64,000 nt of DNA from Peteryoungia algae (lineage in GTDB: Bacteria > Pseudomonadota > Alphaproteobacteria > Rhizobiales > Rhizobiaceae): positions 2,170,001-2,234,000 of the forward strand of contig NZ_CP128477.1 in NCBI RefSeq assembly GCF_030369675.1. The letters run 5' to 3'. A model generated the notes under the pieces. The model searched no databases. It was not told the origin of the DNA and was given only the letters and a program-made list of their open reading frames with translations. Of the stretch, positions 9,675 to 18,582 are shown piece after piece. Positions within the stretch are counted from its first letter, which is position 1. Each line of letters opens with the position of its first letter. The position numbers and the translations under genes were made by a program.

Positions 9675-10541
9675 TCAGTCTCCGAGAAGTTGCCGGTCAT
9701 CCCCACCATCGCGGTGCTCGACCAGCTGTTGTTTGATATGGCGCAGCGTCACCTGCGACTGCTTGCGATTGCGATAGGCAACCAGGCTTGCGATCACGTC
9801 GACGACGGCGAGATAGGCAAAGCGCGTCGAGGTCGGCCGGAAGATGTTTTCGCCCTCCGGAAGGTCGATGCCGATGACAAGTTCGGAGGCTTCCGCCACC
9901 AGGCTGTTGCTCTGGGTGAGCGCGATAGTCGTGATGCCGTTCTCGCGCGCGAGCCTGAAACACTTCACCAGCTCGGTATTGCGCCCCGAAAACGACGAGC
10001 CGATCAACACATCATTCGAGCGTGCAGCCGCTGTCAGCATCAGCTGCATATTATGGTCTGCTGAGGCGGTGACCCGCGAGCCGAGGCGAAAAAGACGGTT
10101 CTGCAATTCGCCCGAGATCATCGAGGAGTTGCCGCCGGAGCCAAAGGCATAGACCATCTCGGCTCGCGCAAGCCTGTCCGCGACCTTGTCAAGCATCACG
10201 GGGTCGAGCGCCCGATGCACCATGAACATGGCATTTTGCGCCTTGGTGATTACATCGGTCGCGACATCGGCCGGCTCGGTGCTCTGTGCTTCGGGATTGA
10301 GATAGCGCACGCCGACATAGGCAGTCCGCGCGAGGCTCACTTTGAAATCTGCGAAGTTGTGGCAGCCAAGACGACGGCAGAAGCGCGTGACCGTCGGCGG
10401 CGAGACCTCTGCTTTCTCGGCCAGTTCGATGATCGAGGCATTGACCGCGAAATCGAAGGAATTGAGCAGGATATCCGCGATGCGTTGCTCGGAGGCCGAA
10501 AACTGCCCTGCCTCTTCCTGAATGCGTGCGAAGATATCCAA
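9675..10541 (-). CDS. RpiR/MurR-family transcriptional regulator
   Basis: 288-residue regulator with an N-terminal RpiR helix-turn-helix (about residues 15-75, including SPPTVTRFCRRLG) and a C-terminal SIS sugar-phosphate-binding domain (about 125-265). The family includes MurR, which senses MurNAc-6-P, and regulators of hexose and GlcNAc use. It is the second gene of the leftward operon, 16 bases after ridA, so it probably autoregulates the operon. Near-palindromic boxes of the form GAAAA-N3-TTTTC in the promoter regions at 10958-10970 and 19857-19873 are candidate operators. Signal molecule unknown; an amino-sugar phosphate fits the neighbours. Confidence 0.9.
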   Translation of the reverse strand: MDIFARIQEEAGQFSASEQRIADILLNSFDFAVNASIIELAEKAEVSPPTVTRFCRRLGCHNFADFKVSLARTAYVGVRYLNPEAQSTEPADVATDVITKAQNAMFMVHRALDPVMLDKVADRLARAEMVYAFGSGGNSSMISGELQNRLFRLGSRVTASADHNMQLMLTAAARSNDVLIGSSFSGRNTELVKCFRLARENGITTIALTQSNSLVAEASELVIGIDLPEGENIFRPTSTRFAYLAVVDVIASLVAYRNRKQSQVTLRHIKQQLVEHRDGGDDRQLLGD

Positions 10542-10557
10542 TGCCCTGCCCTCTCTC

Positions 10558-10944
10558 TTATTTCGAAGGCTTGAAGGCTACGCAGTCGATTTCGACCTTG
10601 CAATCGACCATCATCGAAGCCTGAACACAGGCGCGCGCCGGCGGGTGCTCGCCGAAATACTGCTGGTAGATCTTGTTGAAGGTCCAGAAATCGCGAGGGT
10701 CATCCAGCCACACGCCGCAGCGCACGACATGTTCAAGGCCGTAGCCGGCCTCGTCAAGAATGGCGATGACATTGGCGATCGTCTTGTGGGTCTGCTCGAC
10801 GATGCCGCCCGGGATGATTTCCCCGTCTTCCATCGCCACCTGACCGGAAACATAGAGCCAGCCATCGGCCTCGACGGCGCGCGCAAACGGCAAACGCTGA
10901 CCACCTGCACCCGCCTTTTCGGCCCCGTAACGCTTGATCGTCAT
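10558..10944 (-). CDS. RidA family protein
   Basis: 128-residue protein of the RidA/YjgF/Rid superfamily, whose core activity is hydrolysis of reactive enamine/imine intermediates released by PLP enzymes. The family signature region RACVQASMMVDCKVEIDCVAF is at the C-terminus, and the N-terminal half has the LYVSGQVAM segment. It is the first gene of the leftward operon, and a PLP-dependent enzyme gene lies in the divergent unit at 13065. Removal of an imine generated by that enzyme is therefore a plausible role. Rid subgroup not resolved here. Confidence 0.88.
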   Translation of the reverse strand: MTIKRYGAEKAGAGGQRLPFARAVEADGWLYVSGQVAMEDGEIIPGGIVEQTHKTIANVIAILDEAGYGLEHVVRCGVWLDDPRDFWTFNKIYQQYFGEHPPARACVQASMMVDCKVEIDCVAFKPSK

Positions 10945-10957
10945 GGATACCCCTTAT

Positions 10958-10970
10958 GCAAATTATTTTC
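10958..10970. promoter_or_regulatory. Candidate RpiR operator in the ridA/SnoaL divergent promoter region
   Basis: GCAAA-TTA-TTTTC, a near-palindrome with one mismatched arm pair, lies 14 bases before the ridA start codon. It resembles the perfect box ATGAAAA-TTG-TTTTCAT at 19857 in front of the sugar ABC operon. RpiR-family regulators often bind such A/T-rich inverted repeats. The 112-base region 10945-11056 separates the two divergent units, so one site could control both. This is pattern-based only. Confidence 0.35.
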
Positions 10971-11056
10971 TTCGATCGTTGACAAGCGACCATAAAAAAC
11001 CGATTTTGACCAGAGAAAATTGACATCCATGAAAAGAATTTAAAGACGGGGAAGAA

Positions 11057-11548
11057 ATGCGCGACCCATTCCAGAATCCGTTTCCGGCCACGGACGAAGC
11101 CCGCCACGCCATTTGGGAGATGCTCGTCCCTCGCGACATCGATGCTTTTCTGGCCGCCGACTGGAGCATGGTCGCACATGATTTCGTCGAGGACGGCTTT
11201 ATCGGCATCAGTGGCAATCGCGAGGAGGATGCGGACAAGTGGACGCTGGCCTTCCCCAATCTCACCGCCTATCGCGACGAATGGCTGAAGCAGGCCAAGG
11301 ATTTTGCCGCCCAGAGCTACGGCGAGGATCCGCGCACCGCGATCTTCACCACGACGACACTCGAGGAGATCGAGATTTCCGGAGAGACGGCCCTCGTGCG
11401 CAAGAAGTTCGACGGTGGCATCAAGAAGGCCGACGGCACGCTCGATGTCATGCGCTGGCAGACACTCTATTATTGCCGACTGCATGAAGGCAGCTGGAAA
11501 ATCTCCGGCTTTACCGGTTATCTGCCCAATCCGATGGGCAAGCGCTGA
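11057..11548 (+). CDS. SnoaL/NTF2-like protein of unknown function
   Basis: 163-residue protein that looks like a small NTF2/SnoaL-type alpha+beta cone. It has an N-terminal helix, several short beta segments, and a C-terminal strand-rich stretch ending in WKISGFTGYLP. The ATG follows GGGGAAGAA. It is the first gene of the rightward unit and is 38 bases upstream of the second M81 peptidase. No catalytic residues can be assigned. A small-molecule binding or isomerase-like role in the same pathway is possible. Confidence 0.6.
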   Translation: MRDPFQNPFPATDEARHAIWEMLVPRDIDAFLAADWSMVAHDFVEDGFIGISGNREEDADKWTLAFPNLTAYRDEWLKQAKDFAAQSYGEDPRTAIFTTTTLEEIEISGETALVRKKFDGGIKKADGTLDVMRWQTLYYCRLHEGSWKISGFTGYLPNPMGKR

Positions 11549-11586
11549 ACCTGCCCTCGAACCCTCAAGACCCCGGAGGTCGGCCC

Positions 11587-13068
11587 TTGCGCATCTTCAC
11601 CGCCGCGCTTGCAACGGAAACGAATACCTTCTCCCCGATCTGCATCGACCGGCGCGCCTTCGAGGATTCGCTCTATGCGCCTCCGGGTGAGCACCCCGCG
11701 ACACCAACGCTTTGCACGGCGCCGATCACCGTCGGTCGCAAGGTCTGCGCCGAGAAGGGCTGGATGCTAATCGAGGGCACCGCAACCTGGGCGGACCCGG
11801 CGGGACTCGTCAATCGGCAGACCTATGAGAGCCTGCGCGACGAGATCCTCGACCAGTTGACGGCAGCACTGCCCGTTGATGCTGTCGTGCTCGGCCTGCA
11901 TGGCGCCATGGTCGCCGACGGCTATCTCGACCCGGAAGGCGATCTCTTGACCCGGATCCGCGAGATCATCGGCCCGGACATCCTGCTCTGCGCCGAACTC
12001 GATCCGCATAGCCACCTGACGGCGAAGCGCGTCTCGGCCGCTGATTTCTTCGTCGTCTTCAAGGAATTCCCGCACACAGATTTCGTCGATCGCGCCGAAG
12101 ATCTCTGGCGTATCGCGGTCAACACGCTGGAAGGCCGGGTGAAACCCGTTATGTCGGTCTTCGACTGCCGGATGATCGATATCTTTCCGACATCGCGCGA
12201 GCCGATGCGCAGCTTTGTTGACAGGCTTATGGCCATCGAGAAAATGGATGCAGAGGTTTTGTCGCTCTCTGTCATTCATGGTTTCATGGCGGGCGATGTG
12301 CCGGAGATGGGAACGAAGACAATAGCCGTGACCAACGGCCATCCGGAAAAGGGCGCCATGCTTGCCCGCGACCTCGGCCTCGAACTATTCGCCCGGCGCG
12401 GTACCTTCATGATGCCGCAGATCGACGAAAAGACGGCCCTCGACCAGGCGCTCGCCTATCCGCAAGGGCCCGTGGTCATTGCGGACATGTGGGACAATCC
12501 GGGTGGCGGCACAGCGGGTGACGCGACGGTGATCCTCGCGGAAATGCTTGCGCGTGGCGTGACCAATGCTGCAATTGGCATGATCTGGGATCCGATCGCC
12601 GTGCAGATCTGCATGGCGGCCGGCGAAGGTGCTGAAATCCCGCTGCGCTTCGGCGCAAAGTCTGCGCCCGGCACCGGCCATCCGATCGATGGTCTCGTCA
12701 AGGTGGTCAAGGTCGTGCCCAATGCCGAGATGCGCTTCGGCGACAGCATCGCGCCCTTCGGCGATGCGGCCCATATCCGGCTTGATGGCATCGACATCAT
12801 CCTGAGTTCGGTCCGCGTCCAGAGCTACGACCCGTCGCTCTTCACCGCCCTTGGCATTGACCCGACGAGCAAGCATCTCCTCGTCATCAAGTCGACCAAC
12901 CACTTCTACGCGGCCTTCTCGCAGATCGCCTCGGACATCCTGTACTGTGCCGCCGGCACGCCCTATCCGAACGACCCGGCCAAGACAGCCTATCGCCATG
13001 TGCGCCGCGATATCTGGCCGATCATGGCAAACCCGCATGATACGCCCGAGGGCAATGAGGCCGCATGA
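11587..13068 (+). CDS. M81 family metallopeptidase (MlrC-like), copy 2
   Basis: 493-residue second MlrC-like protein, starting at TTG (RIFTAALATETNTFSP follows) with GGAGG placed just upstream. The equivalent metal-binding pattern is D139-P-H141 in LDPHSH and H163 in FPHTD. HGAMVADGYLDPEGD and DMWDNPGGGTAGD match the family, the latter differing from the DSGDNPTGGG of copy 1. The two copies are clearly diverged, not a recent duplication. It overlaps the following PLP-enzyme gene by 4 bases, so translational coupling is likely and the peptidase product may feed that enzyme. Substrate unknown. Confidence 0.87.
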   Translation: MRIFTAALATETNTFSPICIDRRAFEDSLYAPPGEHPATPTLCTAPITVGRKVCAEKGWMLIEGTATWADPAGLVNRQTYESLRDEILDQLTAALPVDAVVLGLHGAMVADGYLDPEGDLLTRIREIIGPDILLCAELDPHSHLTAKRVSAADFFVVFKEFPHTDFVDRAEDLWRIAVNTLEGRVKPVMSVFDCRMIDIFPTSREPMRSFVDRLMAIEKMDAEVLSLSVIHGFMAGDVPEMGTKTIAVTNGHPEKGAMLARDLGLELFARRGTFMMPQIDEKTALDQALAYPQGPVVIADMWDNPGGGTAGDATVILAEMLARGVTNAAIGMIWDPIAVQICMAAGEGAEIPLRFGAKSAPGTGHPIDGLVKVVKVVPNAEMRFGDSIAPFGDAAHIRLDGIDIILSSVRVQSYDPSLFTALGIDPTSKHLLVIKSTNHFYAAFSQIASDILYCAAGTPYPNDPAKTAYRHVRRDIWPIMANPHDTPEGNEAA

Positions 13069-14156
13069 TGCAACTTCCCCGCCCGAGGATCGGTCAGCCG
13101 ATTGCAGAACTGTCGACCCCGCTTCCCCTGGTCGATGAGGACAGGCTTGCCGCCAACATCGCCCGCGTCCAGGACTATATGGACGATCATGGCCTCGCCT
13201 TCCGTCCGCACATCAAGACGCACAAGATCCCGGCAATCGCCGCCGAACAGGTCAAGGCGGGCGCGAAAGGCATCAACTGCCAGAAGATCACCGAAGCAGA
13301 GGTCTTTGCCGATGCCGGGTTCGAAGACCTGCTGATCACCTTCAACATTCTTGGTCCCGAGAAGCTGAAACGCCTCGTTCCGCTCAATGCCCGCATTTCC
13401 GGCCTCAAGGTCGTGGCAGACAGCGAAACCACCATCCGCGGCCTCTCTGCCGCCTTTGCTGCTGAACGCCCGCTCAGCGTTCTCGTTGAATGCGACACGG
13501 GTGGCGGACGCTGCGGCGTCCAGAGCCCGGAGGCGGCCATTGCGCTCGCCGAGACGATCGCCGCGGCCCCCGGCCTGACCTTCGGCGGCATCCTGACCTA
13601 TCCAAAGGCGAATAGCGAAGAAGCCGTGGAGGCCTTTTTCGCGACGACACGCGAGGGCCTCGCCACCCGTGGCCTCCCCTGCCCCATCGTCTCCAATGGC
13701 GGCACGCCCAGCCTCTTCTCCGCCCACAAAGTACCCTCGGCAACCGAGCACCGGGCCGGCACCTATGTCTACAACGACCGCGCCATGGCAAGGGCCGGCC
13801 ATTGCAGCCTTGACGACTGCGCCATGTCTATCCTTGCCACCGTCGTCTCCCGCCCGACCGAGGATTGTGCCATCCTCGACGCAGGCTCCAAGGCCCTGAC
13901 CTCGGACCTCCTCGGCTTCTCTGACTACGGCCTGATCGTCGAGTATCCGGACGCTATAATCTCCGGCCTCTCCGAAGAGCATGGCACGGTCGATCTGTCG
14001 AAGGTTCAGGGACGGCGACCGGAGATCGGCGAGAAGGTCAGGATCATCCCCAACCACACCTGCGTCGTCTCCAACCTCTTCGACCTCATGACCTTCCACC
14101 GCGACGGCATCGTCACCCGGGTGGAAGACGTCGCGGCTCGCGGGCTCGTCTGGTAA
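13065..14156 (+). CDS. DSD1-family PLP enzyme (D-threonine aldolase/D-serine dehydratase-like)
   Basis: 363-residue fold-type III PLP enzyme. The probable Schiff-base lysine is K51 in RPHIKTHK. A substrate-side segment ECDTGGGRCGV follows, and the C-terminal metal site typical of the group appears as PNHTC (His-x-Cys). Family members cleave D-threonine-like beta-hydroxy-D-amino acids or deaminate D-serine. It overlaps the M81 peptidase gene by 4 bases. A peptidase that frees a D-amino acid followed by an enzyme that degrades it would be a logical pair, with RidA across the divergent promoter removing imines. Exact substrate unknown. Confidence 0.85.
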   Translation: MMQLPRPRIGQPIAELSTPLPLVDEDRLAANIARVQDYMDDHGLAFRPHIKTHKIPAIAAEQVKAGAKGINCQKITEAEVFADAGFEDLLITFNILGPEKLKRLVPLNARISGLKVVADSETTIRGLSAAFAAERPLSVLVECDTGGGRCGVQSPEAAIALAETIAAAPGLTFGGILTYPKANSEEAVEAFFATTREGLATRGLPCPIVSNGGTPSLFSAHKVPSATEHRAGTYVYNDRAMARAGHCSLDDCAMSILATVVSRPTEDCAILDAGSKALTSDLLGFSDYGLIVEYPDAIISGLSEEHGTVDLSKVQGRRPEIGEKVRIIPNHTCVVSNLFDLMTFHRDGIVTRVEDVAARGLVW

Positions 14157-14254
14157 CAGCGCGACTGTTGCAAAGCCGTCCCCGAGCGCATGCCGGCGGG
14201 CAACTTGCGGAATCTCGGACGCATTCCAGGTGGAGAAGTCCGCTCCCTCCTTAT

Positions 14255-14281
14255 AAAAAAAGGTCCGCCCGAAGGCGGACC
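14255..14281 (-). terminator. Intrinsic terminator of the leftward ABC operon
   Basis: On the minus strand an 8-bp perfect stem GGTCCGCC/GGCGGACC with a 4-base loop (14262-14281) is followed directly by a run of seven T. It lies 35 bases past the stop codon of the ABC ATPase gene, so it ends the operon that begins at 19767. Confidence 0.85.
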
Positions 14282-14315
14282 AGGGGATTGGCCTTTGGCA
14301 GGGCCGGGAGGAGCT

Positions 14316-15446
<1,131 letters not shown>

Positions 15447-15502
15447 GACCCTTAGTCTCCACTGCCGGTCCGTCGTTGACCGGCCAAATATGCCTGATGA
15501 AA

Positions 15503-15528
15503 TCCGCGGGCCGGACCCGGCCCGCGGA
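15503..15528 (-). other. Intercistronic hairpin after the sugar-binding protein gene
   Basis: Perfect 11-bp G/C-rich inverted repeat (arm TCCGCGGGCCG) with a 4-base loop, 17 bases past the binding-protein stop codon and before the ATPase gene. Only a short TTTC follows on the minus strand, so it may act as a partial terminator or as a 3' end stabiliser that leaves more binding-protein mRNA than ATPase mRNA. Confidence 0.6.
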
Positions 15529-15545
15529 GCCTCGGTCGCCCGAGA

Positions 15546-16766
15546 TTATTTGTACTGCTCGAGATCAGCTGCAGCCTTCTTCAGCGCATCGGCCGGCTCG
15601 GTCTTGCCGGTGACGACCGACTGGACCATCTCGATCATGACGTTCTGGAAGCCCTTGTAGTCGGTGAAGAGGGGCTCGGGACCGCCATAGGCGATGCCGT
15701 CAATGAAAGGCTTCCAGAAAGGCTCGTTGGTGACGAACTGGTCGACGACCGCACCTGGGCGCAGCGGGGTGAGGCCAGCGCCGCCCTGCAGCTCGTATTC
15801 GTGCTGGATATCGGTCGAGGTGATGTACTTGGCGAACTCGATCGCCTTTTCCTCGACGCCCGAACCGGAGAAGATCGCCAGGCTGTCGGTGATCAGCAGT
15901 GTGCCTTCACCCTGGGCCGATGGGCCGCGCGGCAGCGGGGCGACACCCCAGTTGATCTTCGTGTCTTTCAAACGATAGGCGGCGCCCGAACCCGACTGGA
16001 TCATACCGACCTTGCCGTCGAGGAAGATGGCGCGGATTTCGTTCTGCTCGTACGCGGTCGCACCCTCGACGGAGTAAGGTGTGATATCCTTGTAAGCTTG
16101 GAGCGCTGCAAGTACTTCCGGGCTGTCGATGACGATCTTGTCGCCGTCGATGACCTTGCCATTGTTGGTGTAAACCCAATGCATGAACTGGTGCATCGTG
16201 TTGTCGAAGGTCTTGGCGGGCAGACCGTAGCCGGCGACGCCAGCCTTTTCCGTGATCTGCTTGGCAAACTCGATCTCTTCAGCCCAGGTCTTCGGCGGGG
16301 TTTCCGGATCGAGGCCGGCAGCCTTGAACAGATCCTTGTTCCAGTAGAGTGCCTTGGTCGAGAAGGCGACGGGAACACCCCACTGCGTGTCTTCAAAGGT
16401 CACTGTTTCGACGATGTTCGGGTAGTAGGAGGCTTTCTCCTCATCCGTCATCGGAACCGGAACGATCAGTTCGTTCTGGGCGAATTCCTTCAGCGTGCGC
16501 GAGCCGACATAAGCCATGGCAACGGGCGTACCGGCGACGGCAAGCGTCGTGGCCTTGTCCTGGCACTGTTCCCAGCCGACGACCTCGGGCTTGACCTTCC
16601 AGCCTTCGTTCTTGCCTTCCCATTCGGCGATGTACTTCTCGTGGATCGGGTCGATCTTGTCGCCGCAATAGATCCAGCTGATCTCCTGGTCAGCCGCAAG
16701 CGTGGTGAGCGCGGAGCTGGCGAGCAGGGCAAACGAGCCTGCGAGCATGGTCAGTTTTCTTGTCAT
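15546..16766 (-). CDS. Sugar ABC transporter substrate-binding protein
   Basis: 406-residue periplasmic binding protein of the CUT1 (family 1) type. It has an N-terminal signal peptide ending at about LTTLAA, then EISWIYCGDKIDPIHEKYIAEW. Segments such as WGVPVAFSTKALYWNKDLF and the C-terminal half are usual for sugar-binding lipoprotein-like proteins. I start at the ATG at 16766; the longer frame upstream runs through the preceding permease gene. It lies between the permease genes and the ATPase gene. Substrate unknown; the divergent GlcNAc-type operon suggests an amino-sugar or glycoside. Confidence 0.88.
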   Translation of the reverse strand: MTRKLTMLAGSFALLASSALTTLAADQEISWIYCGDKIDPIHEKYIAEWEGKNEGWKVKPEVVGWEQCQDKATTLAVAGTPVAMAYVGSRTLKEFAQNELIVPVPMTDEEKASYYPNIVETVTFEDTQWGVPVAFSTKALYWNKDLFKAAGLDPETPPKTWAEEIEFAKQITEKAGVAGYGLPAKTFDNTMHQFMHWVYTNNGKVIDGDKIVIDSPEVLAALQAYKDITPYSVEGATAYEQNEIRAIFLDGKVGMIQSGSGAAYRLKDTKINWGVAPLPRGPSAQGEGTLLITDSLAIFSGSGVEEKAIEFAKYITSTDIQHEYELQGGAGLTPLRPGAVVDQFVTNEPFWKPFIDGIAYGGPEPLFTDYKGFQNVMIEMVQSVVTGKTEPADALKKAAADLEQYK

Positions 16767-16828
16767 CGATAGTTCCCCTTTGTTGACAGGTTGAAAGCGT
16801 CCGGTTGACCCGAATTTTGTTGGCAGCC

Positions 16829-17689
16829 CTACTTCACCGCACCGGCGGTAAGCCCGCTGACGAGGTAGCGTTGCAGGAAGAAGATCACGATCATGGCAGG
16901 CGCGATCCCGACGAAGCTCGCCGCCATCAGCTCGTTCCAGATGACCTCCTGACGGCCGAAATAGGCAAAAAGCCCGATCGGCAGCGGCATGTATTCGGTC
17001 TTGGAATTGAAGGTCAGGGCGAAGATGAACTGCTGGGCATAGGCGCCGATGAAGGTGGTGATGGCGACGACGGCGATGCCCGGCATTGCGAGCGGCAGAA
17101 CGACCCGACGGAACGTATAGAAATAGCTGGCACCATCGACATAGGCTGCTTCTTCCAGCTCGCGTGGGATGCGCATCATATAGGTGCGCAAGAGCCAGAT
17201 GGCGGTCGGGATGAGGAAGGCGACACCCGGCACGATCATGGCAAAATAGGTGTTGAGGACCCCCATCGAGCGCATCAATCGGAAGAGCGGGATAAGCAGC
17301 ACCGCGCCCGAGAACATGTTGACGGCGAGGAAGGCCCCGAGCAATTGCCCCCGGCCGCGAAACTCGAACCGGGCGAAGGCGTAGGAAGCCGGCACGACAA
17401 GCAGCAGCACGACAAGGGTCGCGATCGTCGAGATGAAGAAGGAGTTGAAGATGTATCGCGCAAAGCCTGGCACGCTGTCCCACATCGTGATGTAGGCGTC
17501 GAACGAACCATTCTCCGGGAAGAACCGATAGGGCGAGGAGAAGAGCTGGCTGAGCGGCTTTAGCGACACCAGGAAACCTTCGACGAAGGGCGCGAGCACA
17601 AAGGTCAGGAACACGGCGATACCTGCATAGATGCCGACCAGTTCATACCAACGATAGCGGTTGATCAGGGCTGTCTTGTCGTAGCTCAT
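16829..17689 (-). CDS. Sugar ABC transporter permease (MalG-like)
   Basis: 286-residue inner-membrane permease with about six hydrophobic segments. The EAA loop is in LEEAAYVDGASYFYTFRRVVLPLAMPG. The start at 17689 gives MSYDKTALINRY and overlaps the stop of the other permease gene by 4 bases, so the pair is translationally coupled. It forms the channel with the gene product at 17686-18570. Confidence 0.9.
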   Translation of the reverse strand: MSYDKTALINRYRWYELVGIYAGIAVFLTFVLAPFVEGFLVSLKPLSQLFSSPYRFFPENGSFDAYITMWDSVPGFARYIFNSFFISTIATLVVLLLVVPASYAFARFEFRGRGQLLGAFLAVNMFSGAVLLIPLFRLMRSMGVLNTYFAMIVPGVAFLIPTAIWLLRTYMMRIPRELEEAAYVDGASYFYTFRRVVLPLAMPGIAVVAITTFIGAYAQQFIFALTFNSKTEYMPLPIGLFAYFGRQEVIWNELMAASFVGIAPAMIVIFFLQRYLVSGLTAGAVK

Positions 17690-18570
17690 CGTGCATGCTC
17701 CTGCGAAAGACGGCTGGTCACACGAAAATAGGCGACGCAGAAGATCGAGAGGAAGATACAGATCAGGACCGCCCGGGCAGCACCCTCGCCGTATTTCTTG
17801 GACCCGATCGCCGTGTGATAGGTGTCGATGATCATTGTCGTGGTCTCGCCGCTCGGGCCACCGCGCGTGAGGATCCAGATGATGTCGAAGGAGTTGAAGG
17901 TGGAGATCAGCGAAATCATCGACATGGTGATCATGGCGGGCAGGATCAGCGGCAGGGTGATCCGGCGAAAGCGGTAGAAGCGCCCCGCGCCATCGGTCCA
18001 TGCGGCTTCGTACAGATCCTGCGGGATCGCCTGCATGGCGGCGAGCATGTAGAGCGTCACCATGGGCACGCCGATCCACACATCCGTGAAGATCGTCGCC
18101 CAGAAGGCCGTCGAGCCATAGGCGAGGAAGGCAACCGGACCATCGACCACGCCGGTCCGTTGCAGGACGCCGGAAATCATCCCGAACTGGCCGTTATACA
18201 TCCAGCCCCACATGAAGATGCCGATCGCCATGGGTACGATCCATGGTGGCATGGTCAGCACGCGGAAGAGCGTACGACCCGGCACGGCCGTGTTCAGCAT
18301 GGCAGCCCCGAAGGTGCCGATGATCATCTTGATCGACACCGAGAAGAAGGTCCAGATAAACGTCCTGACGATGACGGTCGCGAAGGTGTCGTTGAAGATC
18401 TTCTCGTAATTCACCCAGCCCACCCAGTTCGTCGTCTTCCTGAGCGACGCGTCCGTGAATGAGAGAATGAAGGTATCGACCAGCGGATAGGCTACGATGG
18501 CCGTGATATAGAGAAGGGCCGGCGCGATCAGCAGCCAGGCGAAGGTGATGGCGCTTTGGCGAGCTTGCAT
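17686..18570 (-). CDS. Sugar ABC transporter permease (MalF-like)
   Basis: 294-residue permease with an N-terminal hydrophobic helix (ITFAWLLIAPALLYITAIV) and five further membrane segments. The EAA loop is LYEAAWTDGAGRFYRFRRITLPLILP. It starts 12 bases after the Gfo/Idh gene ends and overlaps the MalG-like gene. It belongs to the leftward operon 19767 to 14316. Confidence 0.9.
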   Translation of the reverse strand: MQARQSAITFAWLLIAPALLYITAIVAYPLVDTFILSFTDASLRKTTNWVGWVNYEKIFNDTFATVIVRTFIWTFFSVSIKMIIGTFGAAMLNTAVPGRTLFRVLTMPPWIVPMAIGIFMWGWMYNGQFGMISGVLQRTGVVDGPVAFLAYGSTAFWATIFTDVWIGVPMVTLYMLAAMQAIPQDLYEAAWTDGAGRFYRFRRITLPLILPAMITMSMISLISTFNSFDIIWILTRGGPSGETTTMIIDTYHTAIGSKKYGEGAARAVLICIFLSIFCVAYFRVTSRLSQEHAR

Positions 18571-18582
18571 CCGACCGCTCCC

